Part shown: positions 19,124 through 29,244 of the stretch, piece after piece
Layout of the letters: each line of letters opens with the position of its first letter
Numbering within the stretch: the first letter of the stretch is position 1
Source: Paenibacillus mellifer
GTDB taxonomy: Bacteria > Bacillota > Bacilli > Paenibacillales > Paenibacillaceae
Assembly (NCBI RefSeq): GCF_023195895.1
Contig: NZ_JALPRK010000010.1
Location: 119,946-183,945, forward strand
DNA length: 64,000 nucleotides
Reading direction: 5' to 3'
The notes under the pieces: model-generated
The model's input: only the letters and a program-made list of their open reading frames with translations
What the model was told of the DNA's origin: nothing
Database searches by the model: none
Made by a program: the position numbers and the translations under genes

Positions 19124-20029
19124 ATGGCAAGTTCAAGCAAAGCCTTTAACGACACGCGAGGCGATAAAATCTTCAATATCTGCAATATCATTCTCATGAG
19201 CGTTATTTTGATCATCACGTTGTACCCTTTCCTGAACGTGCTGGCGATCTCCTTAAACGATTCCACGGACACGGTTCGAGGCGGGATTTACCTCTGGCCG
19301 CGGGAATTCACCTGGGAGAACTATAAGACGATCTTCAACTACTCCAGCCTGATTACGGGCTTCAAGATTACTATTTTCCGGACGGTACTCGGAACATTGC
19401 TCGGGTTGATCAGCGCCTCGATGCTGGCTTATACGCTAAGTCGGCCCGATTTCAAATCCCGGAAGTTCGTGTCCACGTTCCTGGCGCTCACGATGTACTT
19501 CACCGGCGGTTTGGTTCCAACTTACATGCTGATGCGCCATATGGATTTGATCGGCACGTTCTGGATTTACATCCTGCCGGGGATTGTCAGCGCGTATAAC
19601 GTTTTCATCATCCGTTCCTTTATCGACGGATTGCCGTATGCGCTGCAGGAATCCGCCAAGCTGGACGGGGCCAACGACTTTAAGATTTATTACAAAGTCA
19701 TCCTGCCGCTCTGCAAGCCCGTTCTGGCGACGATCTCCTTGTTCCTGGCGGTAGGCCAGTGGAACGCCTGGTTCGACACCTATCTTTATAACGGGAACAA
19801 AGCGCATTTGACCACCTTGCAATACGAGCTGATGAAAATCCTGCAGAGCACGAACCAAGGCGCAAGAATGGTCAATGCCAACGATATGGCCAATCAGATG
19901 GCCCAGGTATCGCCGGAGTCCATCAAAATGGCGATCACGATCGTCGTAACGGTACCGATTTTGCTAGTTTATCCTTTCTTGCAGCGCTATTTCGTAGACG
20001 GGATGACGCTGGGCGCCGTAAAAGCTTAA
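19124..20029 (+). CDS. lplC: ABC transporter permease, LplC/YtcP family
   Basis: The 301-residue membrane permease has LplC hallmarks: VLAISLNDSTDTVRGGIYLW in the first periplasmic loop, an EAA motif at ALQESAKLDGANDFKIYYKV near residue 180, and the terminal FVDGMTLGAVKA. It starts 16 bp after lplB with ribosome site AGGAGGGGGAGA. With lplB and the lipoprotein encoded next it forms a carbohydrate importer. Confidence 0.93.
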   Translation: MASSSKAFNDTRGDKIFNICNIILMSVILIITLYPFLNVLAISLNDSTDTVRGGIYLWPREFTWENYKTIFNYSSLITGFKITIFRTVLGTLLGLISASMLAYTLSRPDFKSRKFVSTFLALTMYFTGGLVPTYMLMRHMDLIGTFWIYILPGIVSAYNVFIIRSFIDGLPYALQESAKLDGANDFKIYYKVILPLCKPVLATISLFLAVGQWNAWFDTYLYNGNKAHLTTLQYELMKILQSTNQGARMVNANDMANQMAQVSPESIKMAITIVVTVPILLVYPFLQRYFVDGMTLGAVKA

Positions 20030-20234
20030 CGACGGTGGCGCCTTCGACTTCGCTCCGCCGTGGATGATGAGGCGGCGGGGCGGCCTTAATCGGATGTCAA
20101 TTTTTTAACAGCCAATGATGAAAGCCCTTTCTCGCTCCGGAACGCCGGGCGGAAGGGAAGCAGGTCTCGGTATCAGCAGGCGAAGCCTGTTATACAATAT
20201 ACGTTTTATCAAGACTACGAGGGGGAAAGTAGAA

Positions 20235-21962
20235 ATGAAATGGAGAAGCCCTAAAGCTTTTGCAGCCATTTTGCTCGCGAGTACGATGTTGGTAGCGGGT
20301 TGCGGAAGTAACGGAAACAATGCAGCCAATAACGGAAATGCAGGCAACACCGGAAACGCAGGCACTAATGCAGAAGCGGGAGCAGATACAAGCCCAATTA
20401 CCTTTACCTTCTTCGGCGCTGACGCTAGCCCGAACTGGAACAACATGCAGGACGATGTGGGCAAAGTCATTACCGAGAAGACCGGCGTTACCATCGAAGC
20501 CGAGTTTGACGTAGGCGCCGGCGGCGGCGAGAATAAAATTGCCCTGATGGCGGCGAGCGGCGATGTGCCGGATCTGATTTTTGCGAAAGGCGAACTGAGC
20601 AAGCTGGTCGATGCCGGACTGATTGTTGACATGGCCCCATTGATTGAAGAGCATGCTCCTAACCTGAAGAAAATTTTTAGCGAAAACATGAACCGTCTGA
20701 AATATAGCAACGATGATCAAGCAATCTATTCGCTGTTTACAAACGGCGGCGTGGACCAACAATATTTTGACGCCGGCGGCGGATTTGAAATTCAACAACG
20801 CGTCCTGAAGGAGCTCGGTTATCCGAAAGTTCGCACCGTACAGGACTTTGAGAACGTGCTGAAGCAATACGTGGAGAAGAACCCAACGACGGACGGCCAG
20901 CCGACGATTCCGCTCACGCTGAGCGCGGACGACTGGAGAATCATGATTACGGTAACGAACCCGGCGTTCTTGGCTACCGGCGCTCCGGACGATGGCGAAT
21001 ACTACGTCAATCCGGAAACCTACGAAGCTCAATTGCACTACAAACGCCCGGAAGAGAAAGAATACTTCCGTTGGTTGAACCACATGTATAACGAAGGTCT
21101 GTTGGACAAAGATACTTTCGTTCAAAAAGAAGATCAATACAAAGCGAAAATCGCCAGCGGCCGCGTGCTCGGTCTGATCGACCAGGAGTGGGGTTATCAG
21201 GATGCTGAGAATGCTCTGAAAACCGCAGGCAAAGAAGAATACACTTACGCGCACTTCCCGGTTACTTTGTCGGAAGAATATGAAGATCATTCCTTCCAGC
21301 AAGCGGGTGTTGACGGGTATGGCATCAGCATCACGACGGCATGTGAAGATCCGGTTCGCGCCATCAAATTCCTTGACTGGTTGTCTTCCGACGAAGGTCA
21401 GGTCTTGAGAAACTGGGGGATCGAAGGCAAGCATTATACCGTTGAAAATGGTCAACGTGTAGTACCGGCCGACATTCAGGATCGCAAAGTGAATGACACC
21501 ACGAACTTTACGAAGGAATCCGGCATCAGCCAATATCGCATCTTCGGTGCCAACTATGGCGACGGCGTAAAAGATCCTTCGGGCAACTACTACACCACGA
21601 ACTTCCCAGAGCAAATCGTGGCAGGCTACACCGAAGCCGAAAAAGAAACGTTGAAGGCTTACAACGCAACAACTTGGAAAGACCTGTTCCCTGGCGAAGA
21701 CGCATTCCCTGCGAAGGATTGGGGCGCATTGTACAACATGCCTGTTCCTACAGATGGAGATTACCAAGTGATCTTCCAAAAAACGCAGGATATCGTTCGC
21801 AAACGGATTCCGGAAGCCGTTCTGGCGAAAGAAGCTGATTTCGACAAAGTGTATGACGCTTTCCTTGCCGAGCTGGATAAAGCCGGCGCCAAAGAAATGG
21901 AAGCCGAATATACCGAACTCGTTAAGAAGAGAGTCGAGTTGTTTACCGGCAAGAAATTGTAA
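20235..21962 (+). CDS. LplA-type extracellular sugar-binding lipoprotein
   Basis: A signal peptide ends in the lipobox LVAGC with lipidated Cys23, followed by an Asn/Gly/Ala-rich linker. The mature part of about 550 residues is the large solute-binding fold found with LplBC permeases. ATG 20235 is preceded by AGGGGGAAAGTAG; the open frame extends 40 codons upstream without a better start. It lies 205 bp after lplC, and a terminator follows. It should bind oligosaccharides at the cell surface; a xyloglucan-type ligand is suggested only by the neighbouring GH31, GH95 and GH42 enzymes. Confidence 0.93.
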   Translation: MKWRSPKAFAAILLASTMLVAGCGSNGNNAANNGNAGNTGNAGTNAEAGADTSPITFTFFGADASPNWNNMQDDVGKVITEKTGVTIEAEFDVGAGGGENKIALMAASGDVPDLIFAKGELSKLVDAGLIVDMAPLIEEHAPNLKKIFSENMNRLKYSNDDQAIYSLFTNGGVDQQYFDAGGGFEIQQRVLKELGYPKVRTVQDFENVLKQYVEKNPTTDGQPTIPLTLSADDWRIMITVTNPAFLATGAPDDGEYYVNPETYEAQLHYKRPEEKEYFRWLNHMYNEGLLDKDTFVQKEDQYKAKIASGRVLGLIDQEWGYQDAENALKTAGKEEYTYAHFPVTLSEEYEDHSFQQAGVDGYGISITTACEDPVRAIKFLDWLSSDEGQVLRNWGIEGKHYTVENGQRVVPADIQDRKVNDTTNFTKESGISQYRIFGANYGDGVKDPSGNYYTTNFPEQIVAGYTEAEKETLKAYNATTWKDLFPGEDAFPAKDWGALYNMPVPTDGDYQVIFQKTQDIVRKRIPEAVLAKEADFDKVYDAFLAELDKAGAKEMEAEYTELVKKRVELFTGKKL

Positions 21963-22000
21963 TCGTCGTATCTCATCGTACGATCTAAATAAGGTGGTGA

Positions 22001-22031
22001 AAAGGCCCGTGATTTCTTCGGGCCTTTTTGC
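22001..22031 (+). terminator. Rho-independent terminator after the binding protein
   Basis: AAAGGCCCG (22001-22009) pairs with CGGGCCTTT (22019-22027), followed by TTTTGC. Confidence 0.9.
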
Positions 22032-22057
22032 GCCAATTGAAGGAGATTTCAGGAGGA

Positions 22058-24472
22058 GTGAGAAAGCTGACCTATTCAGATCAAACAGAATGGAAGTTGT
22101 GGTATGATCGGCCCGCTTCCCGCTGGGAGGAAGCTCTTCCCGTCGGAAACGGGCGGATTGGCGGGATGGTTTATGGCGGAATTCGCGAGGAGCGAATCGC
22201 GTTAAATGAGGATACGTTATGGTCGGGATTCCCCCGGGATCCGCAGAATTACGATGCGCTGCGTCATCTTGGACCGGCACGTGAGTTGATTTTTGCCGGC
22301 AAATATAAGGATGCCGAGAGACTGGTCGACGCGAAAATGTTGGGTCGGCGAACGGAATCCTACCAACCGCTTGGAAACCTGCTGTTGGAGCAGGGAGAAG
22401 GAACGGCGGAACAGAGGAACACGACATGCCCGGATAGGGCTGCTAATACCTTCCAGAGAGAATTGAACTTGGCGACGGGAATCGCTGCAACGTCTTATCA
22501 AATAGGGGAGGCGCCGTATCTGCGCGAGGTGTTCGTCAGCGCGGCGGATCAGGTCATGGTCCTCCGAGTAACCGCATTAGGGAGCGAGCTCGTGGATCTG
22601 GTTGCTTCGCTGGATTCGTTGCTGCCGTATCAAGTCGGAGGTGGTCCAGCGGGAACGGGGCGTATCGTCATGACAGGCCGGGCCCCTAGCCACGTAGCTG
22701 ACAATTATCGCAAAGACCATCCGCAGTCAGTCTTATACGAAGAGGGGTTAGGCCTCTCCTTTGAGGTACAGCTGTTGGCGTTGCCGGAGGGCGGCGGTAC
22801 GGCAGAGGTGGACGCATCGGGCAGGCTGACGGTTCACGGAGCGCGGGCGGTGACGTTTCTGCTGGCGGCGGCGACGGATTTCGCCGGCTATGACAAGACG
22901 CCGGGAAGCGGCGGGGTGGATCCGGCGGAGCGGTGCCGGATTACGCTGAGCGCCGCAGCGGAGCTCGGTTACGAGCGGCTGCGCGAGCGCCATGTGGCGG
23001 ACCATCGCCGACTGTTCGATCGCGTTGAGCTGCGCCTAGGCAGCCCTTCTGCGACGGCAGAGCGGGCGGCCCGGCCAACGGACGAGCGGCTGGAGGCCTA
23101 CCGCAGCGGGGGCGCGGACCTTGGGCTCGAGGCATTATATTTCCATTACGGCCGGTATTTGTTGATGGCCAGCTCTCGGCCAGGGACGGAAGCCGCTCAT
23201 TTGCAGGGCATCTGGAACCCACATGTCCAGCCGCCGTGGAACTGCGGATATACGACCAACATCAATACGCAAATGAATTATTGGCATGCAGAGGTCGCGG
23301 GTCTGGCCGAGTGCCATGAGCCGTTATTCGAGTTGATCCGCGATCTTAGCGTTACCGGTGCCCGAACGGCGCGGATTCATTACGGAGCCCGGGGCTGGGT
23401 CGCCCATCACAACGTGGATTTATGGCGCCAGTCGACTCCGTCGGATGGCGAGGCCAGCTGGGCATTCTGGCCGCTGGGCGGAGTTTGGCTGTGCCGGCAT
23501 TTATGGGAGCATTACGCGTTTGCACCTGACGAGCAGTTCTTGAGAGAGACCGCGTATCCGTTGATGAAAGGCGCCGCTGAATTTTGCCAAGATTGGCTCG
23601 TTCCCGGACCCGACGGGCGGCTCGTGACGGTGCCTTCGACCTCGCCGGAGAATAAGTTCCTGACGCCGGATGGCGGCGAACCCTGCAGCGTGTCCGCCGG
23701 CAGTACGATGGACCTGTTCCTGATCCGCGAGCTGCTTACGTATACGATTCGGGCAGCGGAGATCCTTGGCCTCGATGAAGATTGGCGAGAGGAACTGACG
23801 GGGATATTGGCACGAATGGCCGAACCGCAAATCGGCACGGACGGTCGGTTGCAAGAGTGGATCGAGCCGTTTGCAGAAGCTGAACCGGGACACCGGCATG
23901 TGTCTCATCTCATTGGCTTCTACCCAGGGGATGCGATCACCGTACGGCAGACGCCGGAAATGGCGGAAGCTGTCCGGTGTACGCTGGAGGAACGCATCCA
24001 GAACGGGGGAGGCCATACCGGCTGGAGCTGCGCATGGTTAATCAACCTGTACGCCCGGCTGGGCGATGGGGAGACGGCGCACCGGTTCGTGGAAACGCTG
24101 TTGTCGCGCTCCACGTATCCGAACCTGTTCGACGATCATCCGCCGTTCCAGATCGACGGCAACTTTGGCGGGGCCGCTGGCATCGCCGAGATGCTGCTGC
24201 AAAGCCATATGGACGGCATCGATTTGCTGCCCGCCCTGCCCGCGGCGTGGACAAGCGGTCAGGTGAGCGGCCTTCGGGCGCGCGGCGGGTTCACCGTCGA
24301 CCTGGCGTGGGAGGCAGGCCGCTTGACGCCGGCCAAGGTTAGGTCCACGGTTGGCGGGTGGTGCACGCTTCGCGGCTTGGAAGGTTTGGAGGTCCGACTG
24401 CCGGACGGCCGCACCGCGCAAGAAGGCGATCGCTTCCTAACGGAAGCCGGAGTGACGTATATCGTGGGCTAA
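22058..24472 (+). CDS. Alpha-L-fucosidase-like enzyme, GH95
   Basis: The roughly 804-residue protein has the GH95 layout: an N-terminal beta-sandwich beginning [20 protein letters not shown], a long linker, then an (alpha/alpha)6 barrel with [15 protein letters not shown], and [17 protein letters not shown] carrying the presumed catalytic Asp. GH95 inverting enzymes remove alpha-1,2-fucose, as on fucogalacto-xyloglucan; some act on alpha-L-galactose. There is no signal peptide. The start is uncertain: GTG 22058 with AAGGAGAT upstream is given, while a CTG at 22067 would suit the stronger AGGAGG at 22051-22056. The second half is noticeably GC-richer than its neighbours. Confidence 0.88.
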   Translation: MRKLTYSDQTEWKLWYDRPASRWEEALPVGNGRIGGMVYGGIREERIALNEDTLWSGFPRDPQNYDALRHLGPARELIFAGKYKDAERLVDAKMLGRRTESYQPLGNLLLEQGEGTAEQRNTTCPDRAANTFQRELNLATGIAATSYQIGEAPYLREVFVSAADQVMVLRVTALGSELVDLVASLDSLLPYQVGGGPAGTGRIVMTGRAPSHVADNYRKDHPQSVLYEEGLGLSFEVQLLALPEGGGTAEVDASGRLTVHGARAVTFLLAAATDFAGYDKTPGSGGVDPAERCRITLSAAAELGYERLRERHVADHRRLFDRVELRLGSPSATAERAARPTDERLEAYRSGGADLGLEALYFHYGRYLLMASSRPGTEAAHLQGIWNPHVQPPWNCGYTTNINTQMNYWHAEVAGLAECHEPLFELIRDLSVTGARTARIHYGARGWVAHHNVDLWRQSTPSDGEASWAFWPLGGVWLCRHLWEHYAFAPDEQFLRETAYPLMKGAAEFCQDWLVPGPDGRLVTVPSTSPENKFLTPDGGEPCSVSAGSTMDLFLIRELLTYTIRAAEILGLDEDWREELTGILARMAEPQIGTDGRLQEWIEPFAEAEPGHRHVSHLIGFYPGDAITVRQTPEMAEAVRCTLEERIQNGGGHTGWSCAWLINLYARLGDGETAHRFVETLLSRSTYPNLFDDHPPFQIDGNFGGAAGIAEMLLQSHMDGIDLLPALPAAWTSGQVSGLRARGGFTVDLAWEAGRLTPAKVRSTVGGWCTLRGLEGLEVRLPDGRTAQEGDRFLTEAGVTYIVG

Positions 24473-24490
24473 GGAGTCAATCCAAACTGA

Positions 24491-25324
24491 CTAATGCAGC
24501 CGGCGGAATTGCTGGGGGGTCATCCCCGTATGCTTGCGAAAGGTGGCGACGAAATGGCTGGCATCGCGGAAGCCGGTTTTGCCGGCGATGGCGGCTACGG
24601 TGACGCCGGGTTCGCTGGCTAGATGCTCCTTCGCTTTATGGATGCGCATGTGGGTGAGATAGCTGTAGGGCGCGATGCCAAACGTTTGCTGGAACAATTT
24701 GCTGAGATGCCGGCCCGACATCTCTACCACTTCCGCCAAAGTGTCCAGTCCGATATCGGGATTGCCGTATTCCTGCTCCATCCAGGCGAGCAGCGGACCT
24801 AACTTCTCCATATTGCGAGGGACAGCGCTGCTGCTCACCTGGCCAAATTGGCTCAGGACGGCGAGGAAACGGTACACCTCTGTCGAGGTTTCCAGGCCAA
24901 ACAAGTCCTGGATCCTGTCCAGCTTGTTCAACAATTGACCGAGCAGCGGGGTGAGGGGAGCCTCGGCTTCCCAGCGAAACAAGGCGGCTTCCCGGATTCC
25001 AAACGCGGCCAGGATTGAACCGGCAGCCGCTCCGCCAAAGGTGAGGTAATATGTCTCCCAATTCGAGCTCCGCTTAGCTTCGTAAGCGTGCGGCATATCG
25101 GGTGGAAGCAGTATACCGCTGCCCGGTGGCAGCGGAACCGTTCCGCTGCCGAAGGTCAATTCCCCCTCGCCCTCAGCGGTTTGCAGCCAATGGTAATAGG
25201 GATAGCCGTCCGGGCGGGCGATTTTTTCCTGATTCGGATTATAGCCTACGCTTTCCAAGAGTAACGGAAGATCCGGGGTCGCGGCCGGAGAGAATACAAA
25301 ACGGGTAAACGCCCGTGAACTCAT
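24491..25324 (-). CDS. AraC-family transcriptional regulator
   Basis: The 277-residue protein has an N-terminal AraC_binding-type sensor (YYHWLQTAEGEGELTFGSG, LLPPDMPHAYE) and a C-terminal pair of helix-turn-helix motifs (GLDTLAEVVEMSGRHLSKLFQQ; AAIAGKTGFRDASHFVATFR; GMTPQQFRRL). The ribosome site TAGGAGGCATTC precedes the ATG. It is divergent from the GH42 gene and converges on GH95, so control of one or both is likely. Confidence 0.92.
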   Translation of the reverse strand: MSSRAFTRFVFSPAATPDLPLLLESVGYNPNQEKIARPDGYPYYHWLQTAEGEGELTFGSGTVPLPPGSGILLPPDMPHAYEAKRSSNWETYYLTFGGAAAGSILAAFGIREAALFRWEAEAPLTPLLGQLLNKLDRIQDLFGLETSTEVYRFLAVLSQFGQVSSSAVPRNMEKLGPLLAWMEQEYGNPDIGLDTLAEVVEMSGRHLSKLFQQTFGIAPYSYLTHMRIHKAKEHLASEPGVTVAAIAGKTGFRDASHFVATFRKHTGMTPQQFRRLH

Positions 25325-25448
25325 CGTAATGAATGCCTCCTAACTTGAACCATATTATTATATTACAAATCGAAAATATTATATATAAAGCGGATAAATT
25401 TCACCTTACAATAGACTTAGAAGTTATATATTGCTAAAGGATGTGGGT

Positions 25449-27482
25449 ATGGTGATCAACGATAAACTGCCGAAAATCTGGTACGGCGGCGACTACAATC
25501 CCGAGCAGTGGGGACCGGACATTTGGAAAGAGGACGAACGGATGTTCAAGCTGGCCGGCATCGACGTTGCTACAGTTAACGTTTTTTCCTGGGCGCTGAA
25601 TCAACCGAGCGAAGAAACCTATGATTTCACACAATTGGATGAAACGATCGACCGCTTGTACAAGAGCGGCGTTCACGTCTGTCTCGCAACCAGCACGGGG
25701 GCGCACCCGGCATGGATGGCTCACAAATATCCGGATGTGCTGCGCGTTGACGTGCAGGGACGGAAACGCCGGTTTGGCGGACGTCATAACTCCTGCCCGA
25801 ACTCGCCGACCTATCGCAAATATTCCACTCGACTGGCTGGTAAGCTCGCCGAACATTACAAGGATCACCCCGGCCTGCTGATCTGGCATGTCTCCAATGA
25901 ATACGGCGGGTATTGCTATTGCGACAATTGCGCTTCGGCCTTCCGCGTTTGGCTGCGGGAACGCTACAAAACCCTGGATGAGCTTAACCGGGTTTGGAAC
26001 ACGCGGTTCTGGGGCCATACGTTTTATGATTGGGAAGAAATTGTGGTTCCGAACGAGCTGAGCGAAGAGTGGGGCGGAAATCGTACCAACTTCCAAGGGA
26101 TTTCGCTCGATTACCGGCGCTTTCAGTCTGAATCGCTGCTGGAATGCTACAAGCTGGAGTATGAGGAAATCAAAAAGCATACTCCAAACCTCCCCGTGAC
26201 GACCAATCTAATGGGGCTTTATCCGGAACTGGATTATTTCGAATGGGCCAAGTATATGGATATCGTCTCCTGGGACAACTATCCGTCGCTGGATACGCCG
26301 GTCAGCCATACGGCGATGACTCACGACCTGATGCGCGGACTCAAGAGCGGCTCTCCGTTTATGCTGATGGAGCAGACGCCCAGTCAGCAAAACTGGCAGC
26401 CGTACAACTCGCTCAAGCGCCCTGGCGTAATGCGGCTGTGGAGCTATCAAGCGGTCGCCCGCGGCGCTGACACGGTGTTGTTCTTCCAACTGCGCCGCTC
26501 GATTGGGGCGTGTGAGAAATACCATGGGGCCGTAATTGAGCACGTCGGACATGAGCACACCCGGGTATTCCGGGAAGTGGCGGAGCTTGGCCGGGAGCTG
26601 GAGCAGCTTGGCGATACGCTGCTGGATGCGCGGACCGAAGCCAAGGTTGGCATCGTATATGATTGGGAGAACCGCTGGGCGATCGAGCTCTCGAGCGGCC
26701 CAACTGTAGCATTGAATTACGCGAACGAGGTCCACAAGTATTATGACGCGCTGTTCCAAATGCACGTGGAGAGCGACATGGTGTCGGTGGAGGAGGATCT
26801 CAGCAAATATGAAATCGTGATTGCGCCGGTGATGTATATGGTGAAGCCGGGATTCGCGAAAAAAGTGGAGGAGTTTGTGGCCGCCGGCGGGACGTTCATC
26901 ACCACCTTCTTCAGCGGCATCGTGAATGAAAATGATCTGGTGACAACTGGCGGTTATCCGGGTGAGCTGCGTTCCGTGCTGGGCATCTGGGCGGAGGAGA
27001 TCGACGCTTTGCTGCCGGGCCGTACGAACCAAATCGTGATGAAAGAAGGCTGGGGCGCGTTGTCAGGCCAATACGAATGCGGACTATTGTGCGACTTAAT
27101 CCACACTGAAGGCGCTGAAGTGTTGGCGGAATACGGCTCGGATTTTTACAAGGGCATGCCGGTTGTAACAGCCAACTCGTTTGGCAAAGGCCGTGCTTAT
27201 TATGTAGCGAGCAGCCCGGATGCAACCTTCCTGCAAGGGTTCTTGAAGAACCTGTGTGAGGAAAAAGGGATCAAGCCGCTGCTGGACGCTCCAGCCGGCG
27301 TGGAAGTGGCCCGCCGCGTCAAGGACGGCAAAGCCTTCCTGTTCCTGCTCAACCATAACGAAGGAGCCGCCGAGGTGGAGATTGGCTCCGGCAGCATGAA
27401 GGAGCTGTTAGCGAAAACCGAGGTGTCCGGCACGATCACGGTACCTGGCCGAGGGGTCGTCATCTTGGAAGGCCGGAATTAA
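25449..27482 (+). CDS. Beta-galactosidase, GH42
   Basis: The 677-residue protein is normal for GH42. The acid/base is E151 in WHVSNEYGG and the nucleophile E308 in LMEQTPSQQNW. The GH42 zinc-type cysteine cluster is visible just after the acid/base (YCYCDNCASAF). A barrel, a glutamine amidotransferase-like trimerisation domain from about residue 400, and a small C-terminal beta domain follow. ATG 25449 has AAAGGATG eight bases before it. No signal peptide, so it removes galactose from imported oligosaccharides in the cytoplasm, matching the galactosyl side chains of xyloglucan or galactan. Confidence 0.94.
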   Translation: MVINDKLPKIWYGGDYNPEQWGPDIWKEDERMFKLAGIDVATVNVFSWALNQPSEETYDFTQLDETIDRLYKSGVHVCLATSTGAHPAWMAHKYPDVLRVDVQGRKRRFGGRHNSCPNSPTYRKYSTRLAGKLAEHYKDHPGLLIWHVSNEYGGYCYCDNCASAFRVWLRERYKTLDELNRVWNTRFWGHTFYDWEEIVVPNELSEEWGGNRTNFQGISLDYRRFQSESLLECYKLEYEEIKKHTPNLPVTTNLMGLYPELDYFEWAKYMDIVSWDNYPSLDTPVSHTAMTHDLMRGLKSGSPFMLMEQTPSQQNWQPYNSLKRPGVMRLWSYQAVARGADTVLFFQLRRSIGACEKYHGAVIEHVGHEHTRVFREVAELGRELEQLGDTLLDARTEAKVGIVYDWENRWAIELSSGPTVALNYANEVHKYYDALFQMHVESDMVSVEEDLSKYEIVIAPVMYMVKPGFAKKVEEFVAAGGTFITTFFSGIVNENDLVTTGGYPGELRSVLGIWAEEIDALLPGRTNQIVMKEGWGALSGQYECGLLCDLIHTEGAEVLAEYGSDFYKGMPVVTANSFGKGRAYYVASSPDATFLQGFLKNLCEEKGIKPLLDAPAGVEVARRVKDGKAFLFLLNHNEGAAEVEIGSGSMKELLAKTEVSGTITVPGRGVVILEGRN

Positions 27483-27490
27483 AGTCATCA

Positions 27491-27524
27491 AAAAAACCGC
27501 AAGGCCCAGGCCTTGCGGTTTTTT
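27491..27524. terminator. Strong terminator after GH42
   Basis: AAAAAACCGCAAGGCC is perfectly complementary to GGCCTTGCGGTTTTTT with almost no loop, and ends in a T-run. It can work in both directions. Confidence 0.92.
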
Positions 27525-27540
27525 GCGCTGCTCCCTCAGA

Positions 27541-27669
27541 AATGTTGTAGAAACTGCAACAAACAAGATGGGATATGCGGTTTTCAAAGCGAAATGTTGC
27601 ATATTGGACAACATTTTCAGGTAATTGCGTCATCTGCGAGCGGAAATGTTGTATGTTTTACAACATGTT
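27541..27669. repeat. Three-unit 52-bp periodic repeat with ATGTTG...CAACAT inverted halves
   Basis: ATGTTG occurs at 27542, 27594 and 27646, exactly 52 bp apart. Each unit contains an inverted half such as GCAACA, ACAACATT or ACAACATG 10-17 bp on, so each can form a small hairpin. The spacers share GCG...GAAATGTTG. No ORF spans it. The same motif recurs at the right edge of the window (63947). It is a dispersed intergenic repeat family, not a CRISPR array: the conserved part is short and palindromic and the spacers are related. Confidence 0.75.
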
Positions 27670-27756
27670 GACCTAAGACAAACACTTGGTGGATCAAATC
27701 CTGCACTTTCTGCACATTTCACTCACCACATCAAAAAAAGCTTACTTTCACGGCGC

Positions 27757-28830
27757 TTAGCTGTTCTCCAAGATCGTGTTCAAGGTCGTGCGGTCCAGCC
27801 CGCGCACGAGGCGGATCAGCAGCTCCTTAGCCGCTTCGTAATCATCCGTATGGATGATTGAGGATGACGTATGGATGTAGCGGGAGCAAATGCCGATAAC
27901 GCTCGATGGCACACCGGTACCGCTGAGATGTACTTGACCGGCGTCCGTGCCGCCCGGTGACACAAAGTATTGATATTTAATCTTATGCGTGTCCGCCGTA
28001 TCGCGAATATATTCGACCAATCCGCGGTGGGTGATCATCGTCGGATCGAGGATACGCAGCAACGCGCCGTCGCCCAACCGGCCAAACGCCTTCTTATCGC
28101 CGGTCATGTCGTTAGCGGCGCTGGCGTCCAAGGCGAGGAAAATGTCCGGTTTGATCAGATTGGCCGCCGTCCGCGCACCCCGCAAGCCGACTTCTTCCTG
28201 CACGTTCGCACCGGCATATACGATGTTCGGCAGCTTCTCACCATGCAGCGCCTCCATCAGCTCGATCGCCAAACCTACGCCATAGCGGTTATCCCAGGCT
28301 TTCGCCATGATCTTCTTCGGATTCACGAGCGGGGTGAACTCGCAAATCGGCACGATCTGCTGGCCGATCCGCACCCCTGCGGCTTCTGCTTCCTCGCGGC
28401 TGTCCGCGCCGATGTCCAGATACATCGTCTTGATGTCCACCGGCTTGTTGCGCTGCGACTCGTCTAACAGGTGCGTTGGGATCGATCCGACAACGCCAGT
28501 GATCCGGCCGCCAGGCGTAATAATTTGCAGGCGTTGTGCCAATACGGCCTGGCTCCACCAACCGCCGAGGGGTTGAAACGTAACCATGCCGTTATCGCTG
28601 ATCCCGGTTGTCATGAAACCAACCTCGTCAAAATGTCCGGCGACCATTACCCGAGGCCCTTGCTCGTCACCGCGCAATACCCCAAACAATCCGCCAAGAT
28701 TATCTTGTACGAACTCCTGGGTATAGGCCGACATTTTGCCTTTGACGAGAGCGCGCAATTCTCGTTCAAATCCAGGCGCCGCCGGAAATTCCGTCAACTC
28801 CTTAAATAGCTCGCGCGTTTTTTGATTCAT
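27757..28830 (-). CDS. M42-family aminopeptidase (FrvX/YsdC-like)
   Basis: The 357-residue zinc/cobalt metallopeptidase has the M42 metal and catalytic residues: His-Asp in [10 protein letters not shown], Asp in [10 protein letters not shown], Glu-Glu in [11 protein letters not shown], Asp in [14 protein letters not shown], and the terminal His in SIIHTDDYE. The family forms cytoplasmic 12-mer shells that trim peptides; it was formerly called endoglucanase M or cellulase. ATG 28830 (AAAGGAGAGAC upstream) was chosen; the frame runs 41 codons further upstream without a ribosome site. Confidence 0.92.
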   Translation of the reverse strand: MNQKTRELFKELTEFPAAPGFERELRALVKGKMSAYTQEFVQDNLGGLFGVLRGDEQGPRVMVAGHFDEVGFMTTGISDNGMVTFQPLGGWWSQAVLAQRLQIITPGGRITGVVGSIPTHLLDESQRNKPVDIKTMYLDIGADSREEAEAAGVRIGQQIVPICEFTPLVNPKKIMAKAWDNRYGVGLAIELMEALHGEKLPNIVYAGANVQEEVGLRGARTAANLIKPDIFLALDASAANDMTGDKKAFGRLGDGALLRILDPTMITHRGLVEYIRDTADTHKIKYQYFVSPGGTDAGQVHLSGTGVPSSVIGICSRYIHTSSSIIHTDDYEAAKELLIRLVRGLDRTTLNTILENS

Positions 28831-29010
28831 CGTAGTCTCTCCTTTTTCTATATTCGCAAGTGAACATTCCATCTTAGTATGAACTACCTTTTTTCGATTG
28901 TCCATGCGGTTATTGCGCTTAAGGCAAACCCATACGGTACCCGGCTTCCCCAAGCGGCATATACTGCACCAAGCAGCAGTCTGATGGGCGAATGAGGGAG
29001 GCTCAGCTTA

Positions 29011-29088
29011 ATGGAAATATATGCTAAAGATTGGCTTATAATTTGTCTTCTATTCATCCTGCTGGTCATCATTCTTCAGTATCTGTGA
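29011..29088 (+). CDS. 25-residue single-pass membrane peptide
   Basis: A short gene not normally called: MEIYAKDW, then a continuous hydrophobic stretch of about 17 residues (LIICLLFILLVIILQYL), then stop. A strong ribosome site GAGGGAGG lies at 28994-29001, nine bases before the ATG, and a rho-independent terminator follows 26 bp after the stop, so it looks like a complete single-gene unit. It lies directly upstream of spoVAC. I do not recognise the family. Small hydrophobic peptides are common in spore formers, but a sporulation role is only suggested by location. Confidence 0.65.
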   Translation: MEIYAKDWLIICLLFILLVIILQYL

Positions 29089-29113
29089 AAGGACTGAAGT
29101 ACCCCCTGACGCA

Positions 29114-29146
29114 AACCCGCCGGAATTCGATCCAGCGGGTTTTTTC
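29114..29146 (+). terminator. Terminator after the small membrane peptide gene
   Basis: AACCCGC (29114-29120) pairs with GCGGGTT (29135-29141), followed by TTTTTC. Confidence 0.8.
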
Positions 29147-29244
29147 ATGCCGTTCGCCATGGATGATTTTCCAAACATAACAAGCGGTCGGATGACAAAT
29201 AATGAGTATACCGTGCAAGTTAGGAAAATAAGGAGGAATGCCGT

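Noticed and set aside
20190..22427. A 745-codon open frame on the minus strand
   Set aside because: It runs antisense to the LplA-type lipoprotein and the start of GH95, has no ribosome site and its product is basic and low in recognisable motifs. It is a shadow of strong codon bias on the plus strand.
26208..27032. 274-codon minus-strand ORF within GH42
   Set aside because: Antisense shadow of a clear GH42 gene; no ribosome site, no family match.
27541..27669. Possible CRISPR array because of regular spacing
   Set aside because: The conserved part is a short palindrome, spacers are related to each other, there are only three units and no cas genes nearby.
29160..29244. SigmaG promoter for spoVAC
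   Set aside because: GAGTATA occurs upstream but no -10 matching CATACTA is found at the right spacing, so it is not called.
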